NCBI GenBank assembly: GCA_964611125.1
Contig: CAZSZO010000023.1
Span: forward strand, 1 to 64,000
Direction: 5' to 3'
DNA length: 64,000 nt
Source of the DNA: JAEUIX01 sp964611125
GTDB lineage: Bacteria > Planctomycetota > Phycisphaerae > Phycisphaerales > UBA1924
Positions 32,451 to 40,818 of this stretch are shown piece by piece. Position 1 is the stretch's first letter. The number at the start of each line of letters is the position of its first letter. Below the pieces are notes generated by a model. It was given only the letters and a program-made list of their open reading frames with translations. It did no database searches and was not told where the DNA came from. A program made the translations under genes and the position numbers.

Positions 32451-33578
32451 TTACTGCTCGCGGCTGCTCTCGCGCTCCGCCACGCCCTCCCAATCGATCA
32501 GCCGAGCCGTCTTGGGCATGGGGAACCGCTTGGCGAGGTCCGGCCGGATCGGGTAGTTTCCCGAGATCGATTTGGCGAGGGCCGATTCGACCTCCGCCGA
32601 GAGCAGGTAATCGATCAGCAGGCCGGCGTTGCGCAAGTGGCGGGCGCCCCGCACGAGCGCCACTGTGTTGGGGACGAGGATCGTGCCGGTCCCGCCCGCG
32701 ATCGAGCCGAGGGCCGCGTTGGCGCCGGGACCGCCAGATCCTGGCTCCGGGAGCTGCTCGAACGCGGCCTCGACCGGCCAGCCGTTGGCCTTGCCGGCCC
32801 AGACGTCGTCGGTGTCGGTGAGGCCGACCTCAATCTCACCCAGCGAGATCCCCCGCACGACCGCGGCGTTGCCGTCATACCAGCGGACGCCGTTGGCCTC
32901 AAGATCAGCCAGCCAGGCCTCCACGGCCTTGTCGCCCACGATGGTCCGCAGGGCCGACAGATGCCCGCGTGTCGTGCCGAACTCAGGCCGGGCCATGCCG
33001 ATGCGCCCCTTGAATCGCGGGGCTGACAGCTGGGCGAGCGCGCGTGGGATGTCGCCCTGGGCCACCTTGTTCTTGTCGTAGACGAAGACCCGCGCCCGCA
33101 GGGCGAAGCCGTACCAGTTGCGGTCGGTGCCCCGCAGCTCCGGCGGCCAGGGGCCGCCCTGGGCCTCGAGGTCAGATTCGTTGGCCAGGCTCACATACGG
33201 TGCGAGCACGCCCGCGGCGGCGAGGCGCACCGTGCCCAGCGCCTCGCTCGACCACCAGACATCAGCCTGGGGGGAGTCCTTCTCGGCCAGCAGCCGCTGT
33301 ACCAGCCCGGTAGTCTTGGTGGCCTCGGTGTCGCCGACCAGCAGGACCCTGATCCGGGTCCGCTTCTGGAACTCGTCGAGAATGGGCCGAGCGATTTCCT
33401 CGTCAACGCTTGAGTAGAGGACGACCGAATCGGAGTCGCCGCCGCGGGAGCACGCCCCCGGTCCTGCGACCAGGAAGGTCGCAAGCCCAAAGGCGAGCGC
33501 CAAGGTGAACACGAGCGTTGAGCGGTGCGCCCGCGCGATTGGGCGCCAGCGGGAGGGCGGCGAACTGGGGATGGGCAT
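32451..33578 (-). CDS. Iron/anion-type ABC transporter substrate-binding lipoprotein
   Basis: The 375-residue protein has an N-terminal export segment ending AGPGAC (Cys43), then the family-1 solute-binding fold: VVLYSSVDEEIARPILDEFQKR, ADVWWSSEAL, GFALRARVFVYDKN, LVRGARHLRNAGLLIDYLLS. This order fits FbpA/PotD-like Fe3+ or small-anion binders. The ATG overlaps the preceding stop as TAATG, so it is coupled to the coiled-coil gene. No permease or ATPase is in the window, so it may be an orphan binding protein. Confidence 0.8.
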   Translation of the reverse strand: MPIPSSPPSRWRPIARAHRSTLVFTLALAFGLATFLVAGPGACSRGGDSDSVVLYSSVDEEIARPILDEFQKRTRIRVLLVGDTEATKTTGLVQRLLAEKDSPQADVWWSSEALGTVRLAAAGVLAPYVSLANESDLEAQGGPWPPELRGTDRNWYGFALRARVFVYDKNKVAQGDIPRALAQLSAPRFKGRIGMARPEFGTTRGHLSALRTIVGDKAVEAWLADLEANGVRWYDGNAAVVRGISLGEIEVGLTDTDDVWAGKANGWPVEAAFEQLPEPGSGGPGANAALGSIAGGTGTILVPNTVALVRGARHLRNAGLLIDYLLSAEVESALAKSISGNYPIRPDLAKRFPMPKTARLIDWEGVAERESSREQ

Positions 33579-35413
33579 TACTTCTTGCCGTCGTTCTTCT
33601 TGGCGTCCTTCTTGGCGTCCTTGTCGTTGTCGGCCTCTTGGTCCTTGGGCTGGGCGTCCTTCGCGGCCTGGATGGACTGGGTCTTCTTCTTCAGGTCGCC
33701 GAAGTACGACTTGATGACGTCATGGAACTCGCGGGGGATGGTCTTGCTCTCGAGCGCCTCGCTGAACTTGTTCTCGCCGGAGTTGACCGCGTCCTCGAAC
33801 TGGGCCCGGCTCTCGCCCTTCACCTGTTCGCCCTGGATCATCGTGCTGCCGATGATGGGGCCCTGGCCGGTCTTGGACTTGAAGTTCCGCTTGGTCCAGT
33901 TCTCGTCGGCGGGCTGCTCGCTGGCGCTGCCGCCCTGGCCCTGGCCGGGGCCGCCGCGGTTGCGGCCGCCCTGCTTCTGGGTGTCGCCGGCTGACCATGG
34001 CTTGTTCTGCAGCCCGCCCTCGCACTCGCCCATGCCCGGGTTGTTGCACTGACCCATGCCCTCGGCGAGCTGCTTGAGCTGAGCCTGGCACTCCGACATC
34101 GCAGCGTCCATCTGCTGGGCCTCAGCCTGCATCATCTCCATGTCGGAGAGCTGCTGGGCCAACTCCTGCGAAGCCTGCTGCTGACCCTGCTCGCTCTTTT
34201 CGCCCTGCTCGCCCTCCTGGCCGCCCTGCTGCATGCTCTTGGCCATCTTGTTCATGCTCTGGGCCATGCCCTGGCACGACTCCGAAGCGTTCTGCTTGGC
34301 CTGAGCCATCTTGGAGATCTGCTCCTTCTGCTGCTCGCTGAGTTCGCTGTTCTTCTCCAGGGCCTTCTTCAGGGCCTCGGGGTCGCTGGCGAGCTTGGAA
34401 TCGAGACCGGCCTGCTTGAGCTTCTCCTCCAGGTCCTTCTTCGACTGGGCCAGCTTCTCGAGCTGGTTCTTCATGCTCTCGAGCTGCTTGGCCATGGCCT
34501 GCTTCTGCTCCTGCGACATCTCGCCGGAGGCCATCTTCTGATCCATCTTGGCCAGCTCTTCCTGCGCGGCCTTGAAGTCCCCCTTGGCCAGGGCCTTCAC
34601 CATGTCCTCAAGCGGGCCGGGCTGGTTGCGCAGCTGCTTGAGCATGTCCTTGAGGGCCTCGGCGGTCTGGGCCTTCTCGCTGTCGGACTTGAGCTGCTCG
34701 AGCTTGTCCTTCATGCCCTCGAGCTTCTTGATCGCCGACTTGCGGATCTCCTCGGGCTTCTGCTCCTTGGGCTTCTCGGCCTCCTCGGGCTTGCTCGCCT
34801 CAGGATCCTGCCCCGCGTTGGGGTCGAGCTTCTTGAGCAGCTCCTCGACCTTCGCCTCGGCAGCCTTCGACTCGGCCTTGGCGATCGCCGTCTCCTGCTG
34901 CTGCTTCTGCTCCTCCTGGGCCCGGGCCTGCTTGCCCAGCACATCCCGCGGCATCGGCAGGAACCACACCACCACCAGCGTGAGGGCCGCCGTGAGCGGC
35001 GCCGGCCAAGTCCGCGGGGCCGTCACCGGCACTGCGCGGGCCACGTTGACCGTGCGGGCCTTCGCAGAGGCGGTGTCGATCACGGCCTTGCACCAGGCGT
35101 CGGGCGAGCCGGCCACCGAGAGGGCGGTGCTCAGCGTCTCCTTCAGGTCGGCCCCCTCATCCACCCGACGGGCGATGGCCTGCGACTTCGGCGCCGCGAT
35201 GATCGTCCAGATGAGCGTGGCGACCAAGGCGCCAACGCCGCCCCAGATGGCGACCTGATCCCAGAGCACGCCGAAGCCCAGCACCACCGAAAGGATGCGG
35301 AGCACGATCGCGGCGGCGATCGCGGCCGTGAGGGCCAGCACGCCGTGCCGCAGGAAGGCCGTCAGCATCAGCCGGAAACCGGCCCGACGAAGGACGCTTC
35401 GGATGTCGCTCAT
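33578..35413 (-). CDS. Membrane-anchored long coiled-coil protein
   Basis: From ATG 35413 (GGAG seven bases before) the product is 611 residues. Two to three N-terminal helices (about 14-40, 50-70, 130-150) anchor a Lys/Glu/Gln-rich coiled coil of about 320 residues (for example AQEELAKMDQKMASGEMSQE) with low-complexity EGEQGEKSEQGQQQASQE. A conserved globular end follows (GPIIGSTMIQGEQVKGESRA). Such proteins occur in planctomycete MoxR/DUF58-type clusters, but those partners are absent here. A structural or envelope role is inferred. An odd partner for a solute-binding protein. Confidence 0.65.
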   Translation of the reverse strand: MSDIRSVLRRAGFRLMLTAFLRHGVLALTAAIAAAIVLRILSVVLGFGVLWDQVAIWGGVGALVATLIWTIIAAPKSQAIARRVDEGADLKETLSTALSVAGSPDAWCKAVIDTASAKARTVNVARAVPVTAPRTWPAPLTAALTLVVVWFLPMPRDVLGKQARAQEEQKQQQETAIAKAESKAAEAKVEELLKKLDPNAGQDPEASKPEEAEKPKEQKPEEIRKSAIKKLEGMKDKLEQLKSDSEKAQTAEALKDMLKQLRNQPGPLEDMVKALAKGDFKAAQEELAKMDQKMASGEMSQEQKQAMAKQLESMKNQLEKLAQSKKDLEEKLKQAGLDSKLASDPEALKKALEKNSELSEQQKEQISKMAQAKQNASESCQGMAQSMNKMAKSMQQGGQEGEQGEKSEQGQQQASQELAQQLSDMEMMQAEAQQMDAAMSECQAQLKQLAEGMGQCNNPGMGECEGGLQNKPWSAGDTQKQGGRNRGGPGQGQGGSASEQPADENWTKRNFKSKTGQGPIIGSTMIQGEQVKGESRAQFEDAVNSGENKFSEALESKTIPREFHDVIKSYFGDLKKKTQSIQAAKDAQPKDQEADNDKDAKKDAKKNDGKK

Positions 35414-35742
35414 GGATCCACTCCTCAAGGGCCGACGGCGGCCCATTAGGTGACTAGGCAGCTTGTCTGGGCAACTTCTCTATCAAGATCCTATTCGGTT
35501 CCTGGGTTCACCCCGTTCGAGAGGATACCGTCGTTTCACCAATATTGCAAACAAAAACCGAACAGTTTCTCGCGGTCTGGGTCCGCGAGTCCCCGACAGT
35601 CGGATTGGGGCCAACAATCACCAACAATCACCTCTGGTACCGACACCGCCGGGGGGCGGTGCGGTGAGTATTCCCGGTCCTTCGGCGTCAGTACCCGCTA
35701 CCCGCTCGCCAAAGCCGTTCTCTTTCCAGTCCAGGCCCCCGC
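35414..35742. other. Divergent intergenic region
   Basis: These 329 bases separate the coiled-coil gene and squalene-hopene cyclase, and must contain both promoters. The left part (35450-35560) is clearly AT-richer than its surroundings, as promoters tend to be here. CCAACAATCA is repeated twice in tandem (35611-35630). No consensus box is convincing. Confidence 0.45.
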
Positions 35743-37911
35743 ATGACAACGCTCACGAGTCCCGCCAGCCCTTCCGCCGCCTCCCATGACCACGCCCCCG
35801 AGGGCGGGGCCAGCTCGCTGATCGAGCGGGCCCGCGCCGGCGTCCGCGCCGGGGCCCGCGCCTTGCTCGCCAAGCAGCGGACGACCCCCTGGGGCCGGCG
35901 GACTGGCGACGGCGCCCACTGGTGCGGGGAGCTCGAGGGCGACTCCATCCTCAGCAGCGAGTACCTGCTGATGAAGTTCATCCTGGAGCAGGAGCAGGAC
36001 GACTGGCCGTTGCTGATGCGGATCGCCAATCAGCTCCGACTCTCGCAGCGCGAGGATGGCTCCTGGGGGCAGTACCCGGGCGCCCCGATGGATCTCTCGG
36101 CGACCGTCAAGGCCTATTTCTGTCTCAAGCTCTTCGGCGACAGCATCGCTTCGCCCCACATGGCCCGGGCCCGGGCCCGCATTCTGGATGCCGGCGGGGC
36201 CGAAAAGATCAATACCTTCTCGATGTTCTACCTGGCCTGCCTCGGGCAGGTGAGCTGGGAGGCCTGCCCGGTCATCCCGCCGCAGATTGCGCTGCTGCCC
36301 CGCTGGTTCCCGTTCCACCTCGACAAGGTCGCGGCGTGGACGCGCACCATGATCCTGCCGCTGGCGATCTGCTCGGCCACGCAGCCGGTGCGCCGCCTGG
36401 CGCCGGGTCAGGGGATCGACGAGCTGTTCATCGACCAGGGGGCCCGCGTCCGCCTGTGCAAGGCCCGCGACGGCGAACCCTTCACCTGGAACAACTTCTT
36501 TCTGAGCGTCGACGCGGGGCTGAAGTGGTGCCGCAGGCTGGGCTTCACGCCCTGGCGGCGGCGGTCCCTCAAGCGGGCGGAAGAGTGGATCGCACAGCGC
36601 ATGCACCCCGCCACCACCGAGGGGCTGGGGGCGATCTTCCCGCCGATGGTCTATGTGCAGGTGGCGTTCCGATCGCTGGGGTACCCGCGCAGCCACCCGG
36701 TGATCCGGCAGGCGGAGGCGGATCTCGATGCATTCATGATCGACGAGCCGAACGCTGATCCCAGGCTTGATCATGTGCGGCTGCAGCCGTGCTTCTCGCC
36801 GGTGTGGGACACGGCGATCGCCCTCGACGCCCTGACCGAGGCGGGCTTCACCGCCGCGGGGGATGAGCGGATCGCCGAATCGTGCGACTGGCTGCGGGAG
36901 CGCGAGGTGCGGCTGACGGGTGACTGGATCAACAACCTGCGCCCCGGCGATCGCGATCTGCGCCCCGGGATCGACATGGCGTGCTGGGCGTTTGAGTATC
37001 GCAACGACTGGTACCCCGATGTCGACGACACCTGCATGGTGGCCAAGGCCTTCACCCGTGCAGGGGATCGCCCGGGGGAGCAGGCGAACCTGGACGCCGC
37101 GCGGCGGGCCGTGCGGTGGATCCTGGCGATGCAGAACGACGACGGCGGCTGGGCGGCCTTCGACCGCACGCGCAATCGCGACTGGATGGAGGCGATCCCC
37201 TTCGCCGACCACAACGCGATGCAGGATCCGTCGTGCAGCGACATCACGGGGCGCGTGACGGAGGCGATCGTGGCGTGCGGCGTTTCGCCCGAGCACCCCG
37301 CGATCGGGCGGGCCGTCGAGTATCTCCTGGCGACGCAGCAGCCCGAGGGGTGCTGGTGGGGTCGGTGGGGGGTGAACTACATCTATGGCACTTGGCAGGC
37401 CGCCAACGGCCTGATCGCGGCGGGAGTCAGCCCCGGCCACCCAGCGCTGCTGCGGGCCCGCGGGTGGCTGCTGGGCGTGCAGAACGCCGACGGCGGCTTT
37501 GGCGAGAGCTGCAACTCGTACCTAGATCGCTCCCTCATGGGTCAGGGCCCCAGCACCGCAAGTCAGACGGCCTGGGCGCTCATCACCCTCATGCACCTGC
37601 TGCCGAGCGACCACCCCTCGATCACGCGGGCGGTTGAGTGGCTGCTGGCGGACCAGTTGAGCGAAGACAAGCTGGCGTTTGAAGCCGCGGAGCGCGCCGG
37701 CGCCCGCGGCGGTCGGCCCGCGCCGGATCGCCTGGAGCGCGACCTGGCCGCGAGCGACCACGTCCGCGACCTCGCCGGCGGGTGGAGCGAGCACTGGTTC
37801 ACCGGGACCGGTTTTCCGAAGGTCTTCTACCTGCGCTATCACCTGTATAGGCACAGCTTTCCGCTCAAGGCCCTGGCCCGCTGGGTGGAGCGGTCCGGCG
37901 GCGCCGGTTGA
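35743..37911 (+). CDS. shc: Squalene--hopene cyclase
   Basis: The enzyme cyclises squalene to hopene, the first step of hopanoid synthesis, at the membrane surface. The 722-residue protein carries the catalytic D426-V-D428-D429 (YPDVDDTCM) and several QW repeats (QREDGSWGQYPG, QNDDGGWAAFDR, QPEGCWWGRWGVNYIYGTW, QNADGGFGESC). The C-terminal FPKVFYLRYHLYRHSFPLKA is typical of the bacterial enzyme. It is slightly longer than the usual 630-680 because of an N-terminal Ala/Ser extension. No squalene synthase or hopanoid-modifying gene is adjacent. Confidence 0.96.
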   Translation: MTTLTSPASPSAASHDHAPEGGASSLIERARAGVRAGARALLAKQRTTPWGRRTGDGAHWCGELEGDSILSSEYLLMKFILEQEQDDWPLLMRIANQLRLSQREDGSWGQYPGAPMDLSATVKAYFCLKLFGDSIASPHMARARARILDAGGAEKINTFSMFYLACLGQVSWEACPVIPPQIALLPRWFPFHLDKVAAWTRTMILPLAICSATQPVRRLAPGQGIDELFIDQGARVRLCKARDGEPFTWNNFFLSVDAGLKWCRRLGFTPWRRRSLKRAEEWIAQRMHPATTEGLGAIFPPMVYVQVAFRSLGYPRSHPVIRQAEADLDAFMIDEPNADPRLDHVRLQPCFSPVWDTAIALDALTEAGFTAAGDERIAESCDWLREREVRLTGDWINNLRPGDRDLRPGIDMACWAFEYRNDWYPDVDDTCMVAKAFTRAGDRPGEQANLDAARRAVRWILAMQNDDGGWAAFDRTRNRDWMEAIPFADHNAMQDPSCSDITGRVTEAIVACGVSPEHPAIGRAVEYLLATQQPEGCWWGRWGVNYIYGTWQAANGLIAAGVSPGHPALLRARGWLLGVQNADGGFGESCNSYLDRSLMGQGPSTASQTAWALITLMHLLPSDHPSITRAVEWLLADQLSEDKLAFEAAERAGARGGRPAPDRLERDLAASDHVRDLAGGWSEHWFTGTGFPKVFYLRYHLYRHSFPLKALARWVERSGGAG

Positions 37912-38025
37912 CCAGATTGTGACCGAATACGGCGCGCGCCGCGGGTTCGCCGCGCGACCCAGGCCCCTGGAGATCGCGTAGGATGGCGCGACGGCAGCGG
38001 CTTCCGCTCCGCATGAGGATCATTG

Positions 38026-40782
38026 ATGAGCGCTAAGTGGGTCCGCAGCCAGCAGTGGGACGATCAGTTCTTTCCCGCATGGGCCTGGCCAGCCAAATTT
38101 GTGCTTCGGGCCTTCAGCTCCATCTGGCTGGCGGTGCTGCTGCTCTCAGGCGTCGCCTGCTTCGGCGTGCTGGCGAGCGTGCCGATCGGCATGCTCGCGG
38201 CGATCCCCACCTGGCTGCTCTACCTCGGAGTGTGCGCCTCGATGCTCACGGTGGGCGCCGCGATCCCCACCTTCGCGGTCGTGCGGCTGGCCCGGGTGCT
38301 TCAGTTCGCGCCGGCACTGCGGTTCGTCTTCGGCTTTGCGGCGCTGCTGGGCGGGGCGGCCCTCGGGTGGTTCGTCTTCGCGGGCTGGGCGTGGCCCGCG
38401 CTGCACTACGACCCCGTCAAGGGGACGGGGATCCGTTTTTTCGGCGAGTTCAGCGACCACTATCGCGGAACGGTGCTGCGGCGCCTGCCGGGCCTGGAGA
38501 TGAGCGAGCTTGAGTTCTACGGCTGGTGGCCCATCAAGGTGCTGCTGCTGCTGTTTGTCGCCAACATGACCATCGCGACGCTGCGCCGCATCGAGTTCAA
38601 TATCTACAAGGCGGGGGTCATCACGATCCACTCCGGGATCGTGATCATCGCCATCGGCAGCGTCTATTACTCGAGCCTGAAGCAGGAGGGCGACATGCTC
38701 CTGCTGGCCGGCGAGCTGGACGAAAAGACCGGCCGCCCCTCGGAGGGCCCGCCGCAGCAGGGCTTCTACGACAACACCGCCGTGTCGCTCTGGGTCGCCC
38801 GCACTGACGGCGAGCGGGCCGCTCGACCCGACTGGGAGCAGCGCCCCCTCGATGGCCTGCCCCGGTACAACAACTACGCGCTGGACGCCGTCGCGCCGAC
38901 CATCGCCGGCGGCGAGCGAAGCGCTGCCGACGAGGGGCGGACCCTCAGCGTCCCCGCCGTGAGTTTTTCCAAGCGGGAGATCGTTGACGCCGACATCGCC
39001 TTCCGCGTGGTGGGCTATTCCAACTACGCCCAGACGCGCGAGACCTGGGTCGACGCCGCCGCGGCGGGGCCTGGCGCCGGCGTCCCGGTGCGGCACATTG
39101 AGCTGATCAGCAACCTGCCAGCCCTGGAGAAGGGGCCGAGCCCGGCGACCCCGTCGGGGCCGACCAAGGTCGGCGATTTTGTGCTTGCGCCGGGCTGGCC
39201 GGCCGATCGCGTCGCCTCGCTCCAGGAGTTCCTCAGCGTTGAGTACCTCGAAGGCGCCACGCCGGCCTATTGGGAGGCCCTGCAGACCAAGTTCCCTGAG
39301 AAGACCCAGCACGGGCTGGTCGTGGAGATTCCTGGGAGCGGGCTGAAGCAGGTCTTGCCGGTGGAGCAGGGCCAGACCATCGAAGTGGGCGGCTGGAGCC
39401 TGACGGTGAAGGAGTTGCACCCGCGCCCGCCGCTGAGCGTGGTGACCCCCGGCTACGAGGGGGCCATGAGCAGCGTGGCGATCGTGCGGGTGGTTCCGCC
39501 CGCGGCGCCGGGCGGCGCCGCGCCGGTGGCCTTTGACCGCTACATCTACCAGCGGTTCCCCGAACTCAACCAGGACCTGCTCGAGGAGCGAAGCGCCAGC
39601 GGCATGCCCCGCCGGCGGCCGTCGGATGACTCGATCCGCATCGGGTATATCGATCGCTCGCGGGTGCTGCTGGTGATCGACGCGGGGCCGGATGGTCGGG
39701 GCGTGCAGGGCGCGGGCGCGGCCGGCGCTGTCGGCGCCGCCCGGGCGCTCGTCTGCCTCCCGGGGCGCGATGCGATCCTGATTGACGATCTGAAGGAAGG
39801 CGTTGATGTGCCCATCGGGCCGATGGTCTCGGCCCGGATGGGCAAGCGGTACGCCTCGGCGGAGAAGATCGACGCCCCCTGGCCGGTCAAGGAGCGCGAC
39901 CAGCAGCGCGACATGATCGGCAACCACAAGGCGGCGCAGATCGCTGTCGAGGTGAGCACCATCGCGAGGAACGGCGCCAAGAACGGCGAGCGGACGTGGT
40001 CGACGGTGGTGTGGGTTCCGCACAACGCGTATCACCCTGTGCAGGAGCGCGAGGACGCGGCCAAGGCCGTTCCGCTGCCTGATGGGCGGCAGGTGACGAT
40101 CGCGTTCGGGCGGCGGTACCACCGCTTTCCGAACTTCCTGGTGACGCTGCGCGACTTCGAGATGACGCCCTATCCGCACAGCACGCAGCCGCAGGACTTC
40201 AAGTCGGATGTCACCATCATCCGCGACCCCTTCGGCCCGGGCCGCAGCGAGGATCGCCAGTCGACCAGCCTCAACAACCCCCTGCTGGTGCGGGCGTCGT
40301 TCCAGCCGAATCCTGAGGTGAACCGGGTGGTGAACTCTGCGGCGTGGCTCGTGAGCTGGATCGCGCCCACGCAGTTCAAGCTCAGCCAGACCGGCTGGGA
40401 CGCGGGCGGATGGAACCAGACCAAGGCCGCCGCGGATCGGGGCGAGCTGCCCAAGCCGTTCGCGCGGTTTACGATCCTCGGGGTCGGTAACAACCCTGGG
40501 ATCTATGTGATCGCCGCGGGGGCGATCATGATCAGCATCGGGATCCCCTACGCGTTTTATGTGAAGCCCTGGCTGCTGCAGCGCGAGAAGCGGCGTCTGC
40601 AGCGATTGGTGGCCGAGGGCAAGTTCCCGGTTCGGCCGGGAGCGGGCCGGAACGGGGCGAACGGGACGATAACCCGTGCGGGAATGTCCCTGGAGCGGGC
40701 GGGACAGGCCAACGAGGTGGTGGTGAAGGACGTAGCGTTCAAGGCGGATGCGAAGGTGGGCGGGGCCGAAAGGCCGTCCTGA
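38026..40782 (+). CDS. resB: ResB-like cytochrome c biogenesis protein
   Basis: The ATG at 38026 has GAGG eight bases before; a TTG directly before it adds one residue. The 918-residue protein has four N-terminal membrane helices with RRIEFNIYKAGVITIHSGIV, the ResB family hallmark, then an unusually large periplasmic region (about 230-830) and a last helix (GIYVIAAGAIMISIGIPYAF). In System II cytochrome c maturation ResB joins ResC/CcsA to carry heme outward and attach it to apocytochromes. The partner follows directly. It exceeds typical ResB length (about 450-550), mostly from the periplasmic loop. Confidence 0.85.
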   Translation: MSAKWVRSQQWDDQFFPAWAWPAKFVLRAFSSIWLAVLLLSGVACFGVLASVPIGMLAAIPTWLLYLGVCASMLTVGAAIPTFAVVRLARVLQFAPALRFVFGFAALLGGAALGWFVFAGWAWPALHYDPVKGTGIRFFGEFSDHYRGTVLRRLPGLEMSELEFYGWWPIKVLLLLFVANMTIATLRRIEFNIYKAGVITIHSGIVIIAIGSVYYSSLKQEGDMLLLAGELDEKTGRPSEGPPQQGFYDNTAVSLWVARTDGERAARPDWEQRPLDGLPRYNNYALDAVAPTIAGGERSAADEGRTLSVPAVSFSKREIVDADIAFRVVGYSNYAQTRETWVDAAAAGPGAGVPVRHIELISNLPALEKGPSPATPSGPTKVGDFVLAPGWPADRVASLQEFLSVEYLEGATPAYWEALQTKFPEKTQHGLVVEIPGSGLKQVLPVEQGQTIEVGGWSLTVKELHPRPPLSVVTPGYEGAMSSVAIVRVVPPAAPGGAAPVAFDRYIYQRFPELNQDLLEERSASGMPRRRPSDDSIRIGYIDRSRVLLVIDAGPDGRGVQGAGAAGAVGAARALVCLPGRDAILIDDLKEGVDVPIGPMVSARMGKRYASAEKIDAPWPVKERDQQRDMIGNHKAAQIAVEVSTIARNGAKNGERTWSTVVWVPHNAYHPVQEREDAAKAVPLPDGRQVTIAFGRRYHRFPNFLVTLRDFEMTPYPHSTQPQDFKSDVTIIRDPFGPGRSEDRQSTSLNNPLLVRASFQPNPEVNRVVNSAAWLVSWIAPTQFKLSQTGWDAGGWNQTKAAADRGELPKPFARFTILGVGNNPGIYVIAAGAIMISIGIPYAFYVKPWLLQREKRRLQRLVAEGKFPVRPGAGRNGANGTITRAGMSLERAGQANEVVVKDVAFKADAKVGGAERPS

Positions 40783-40818
40783 AAGGGCGGCGACCGGCCG
40801 ATGTAAGGGGAGTCGAAC

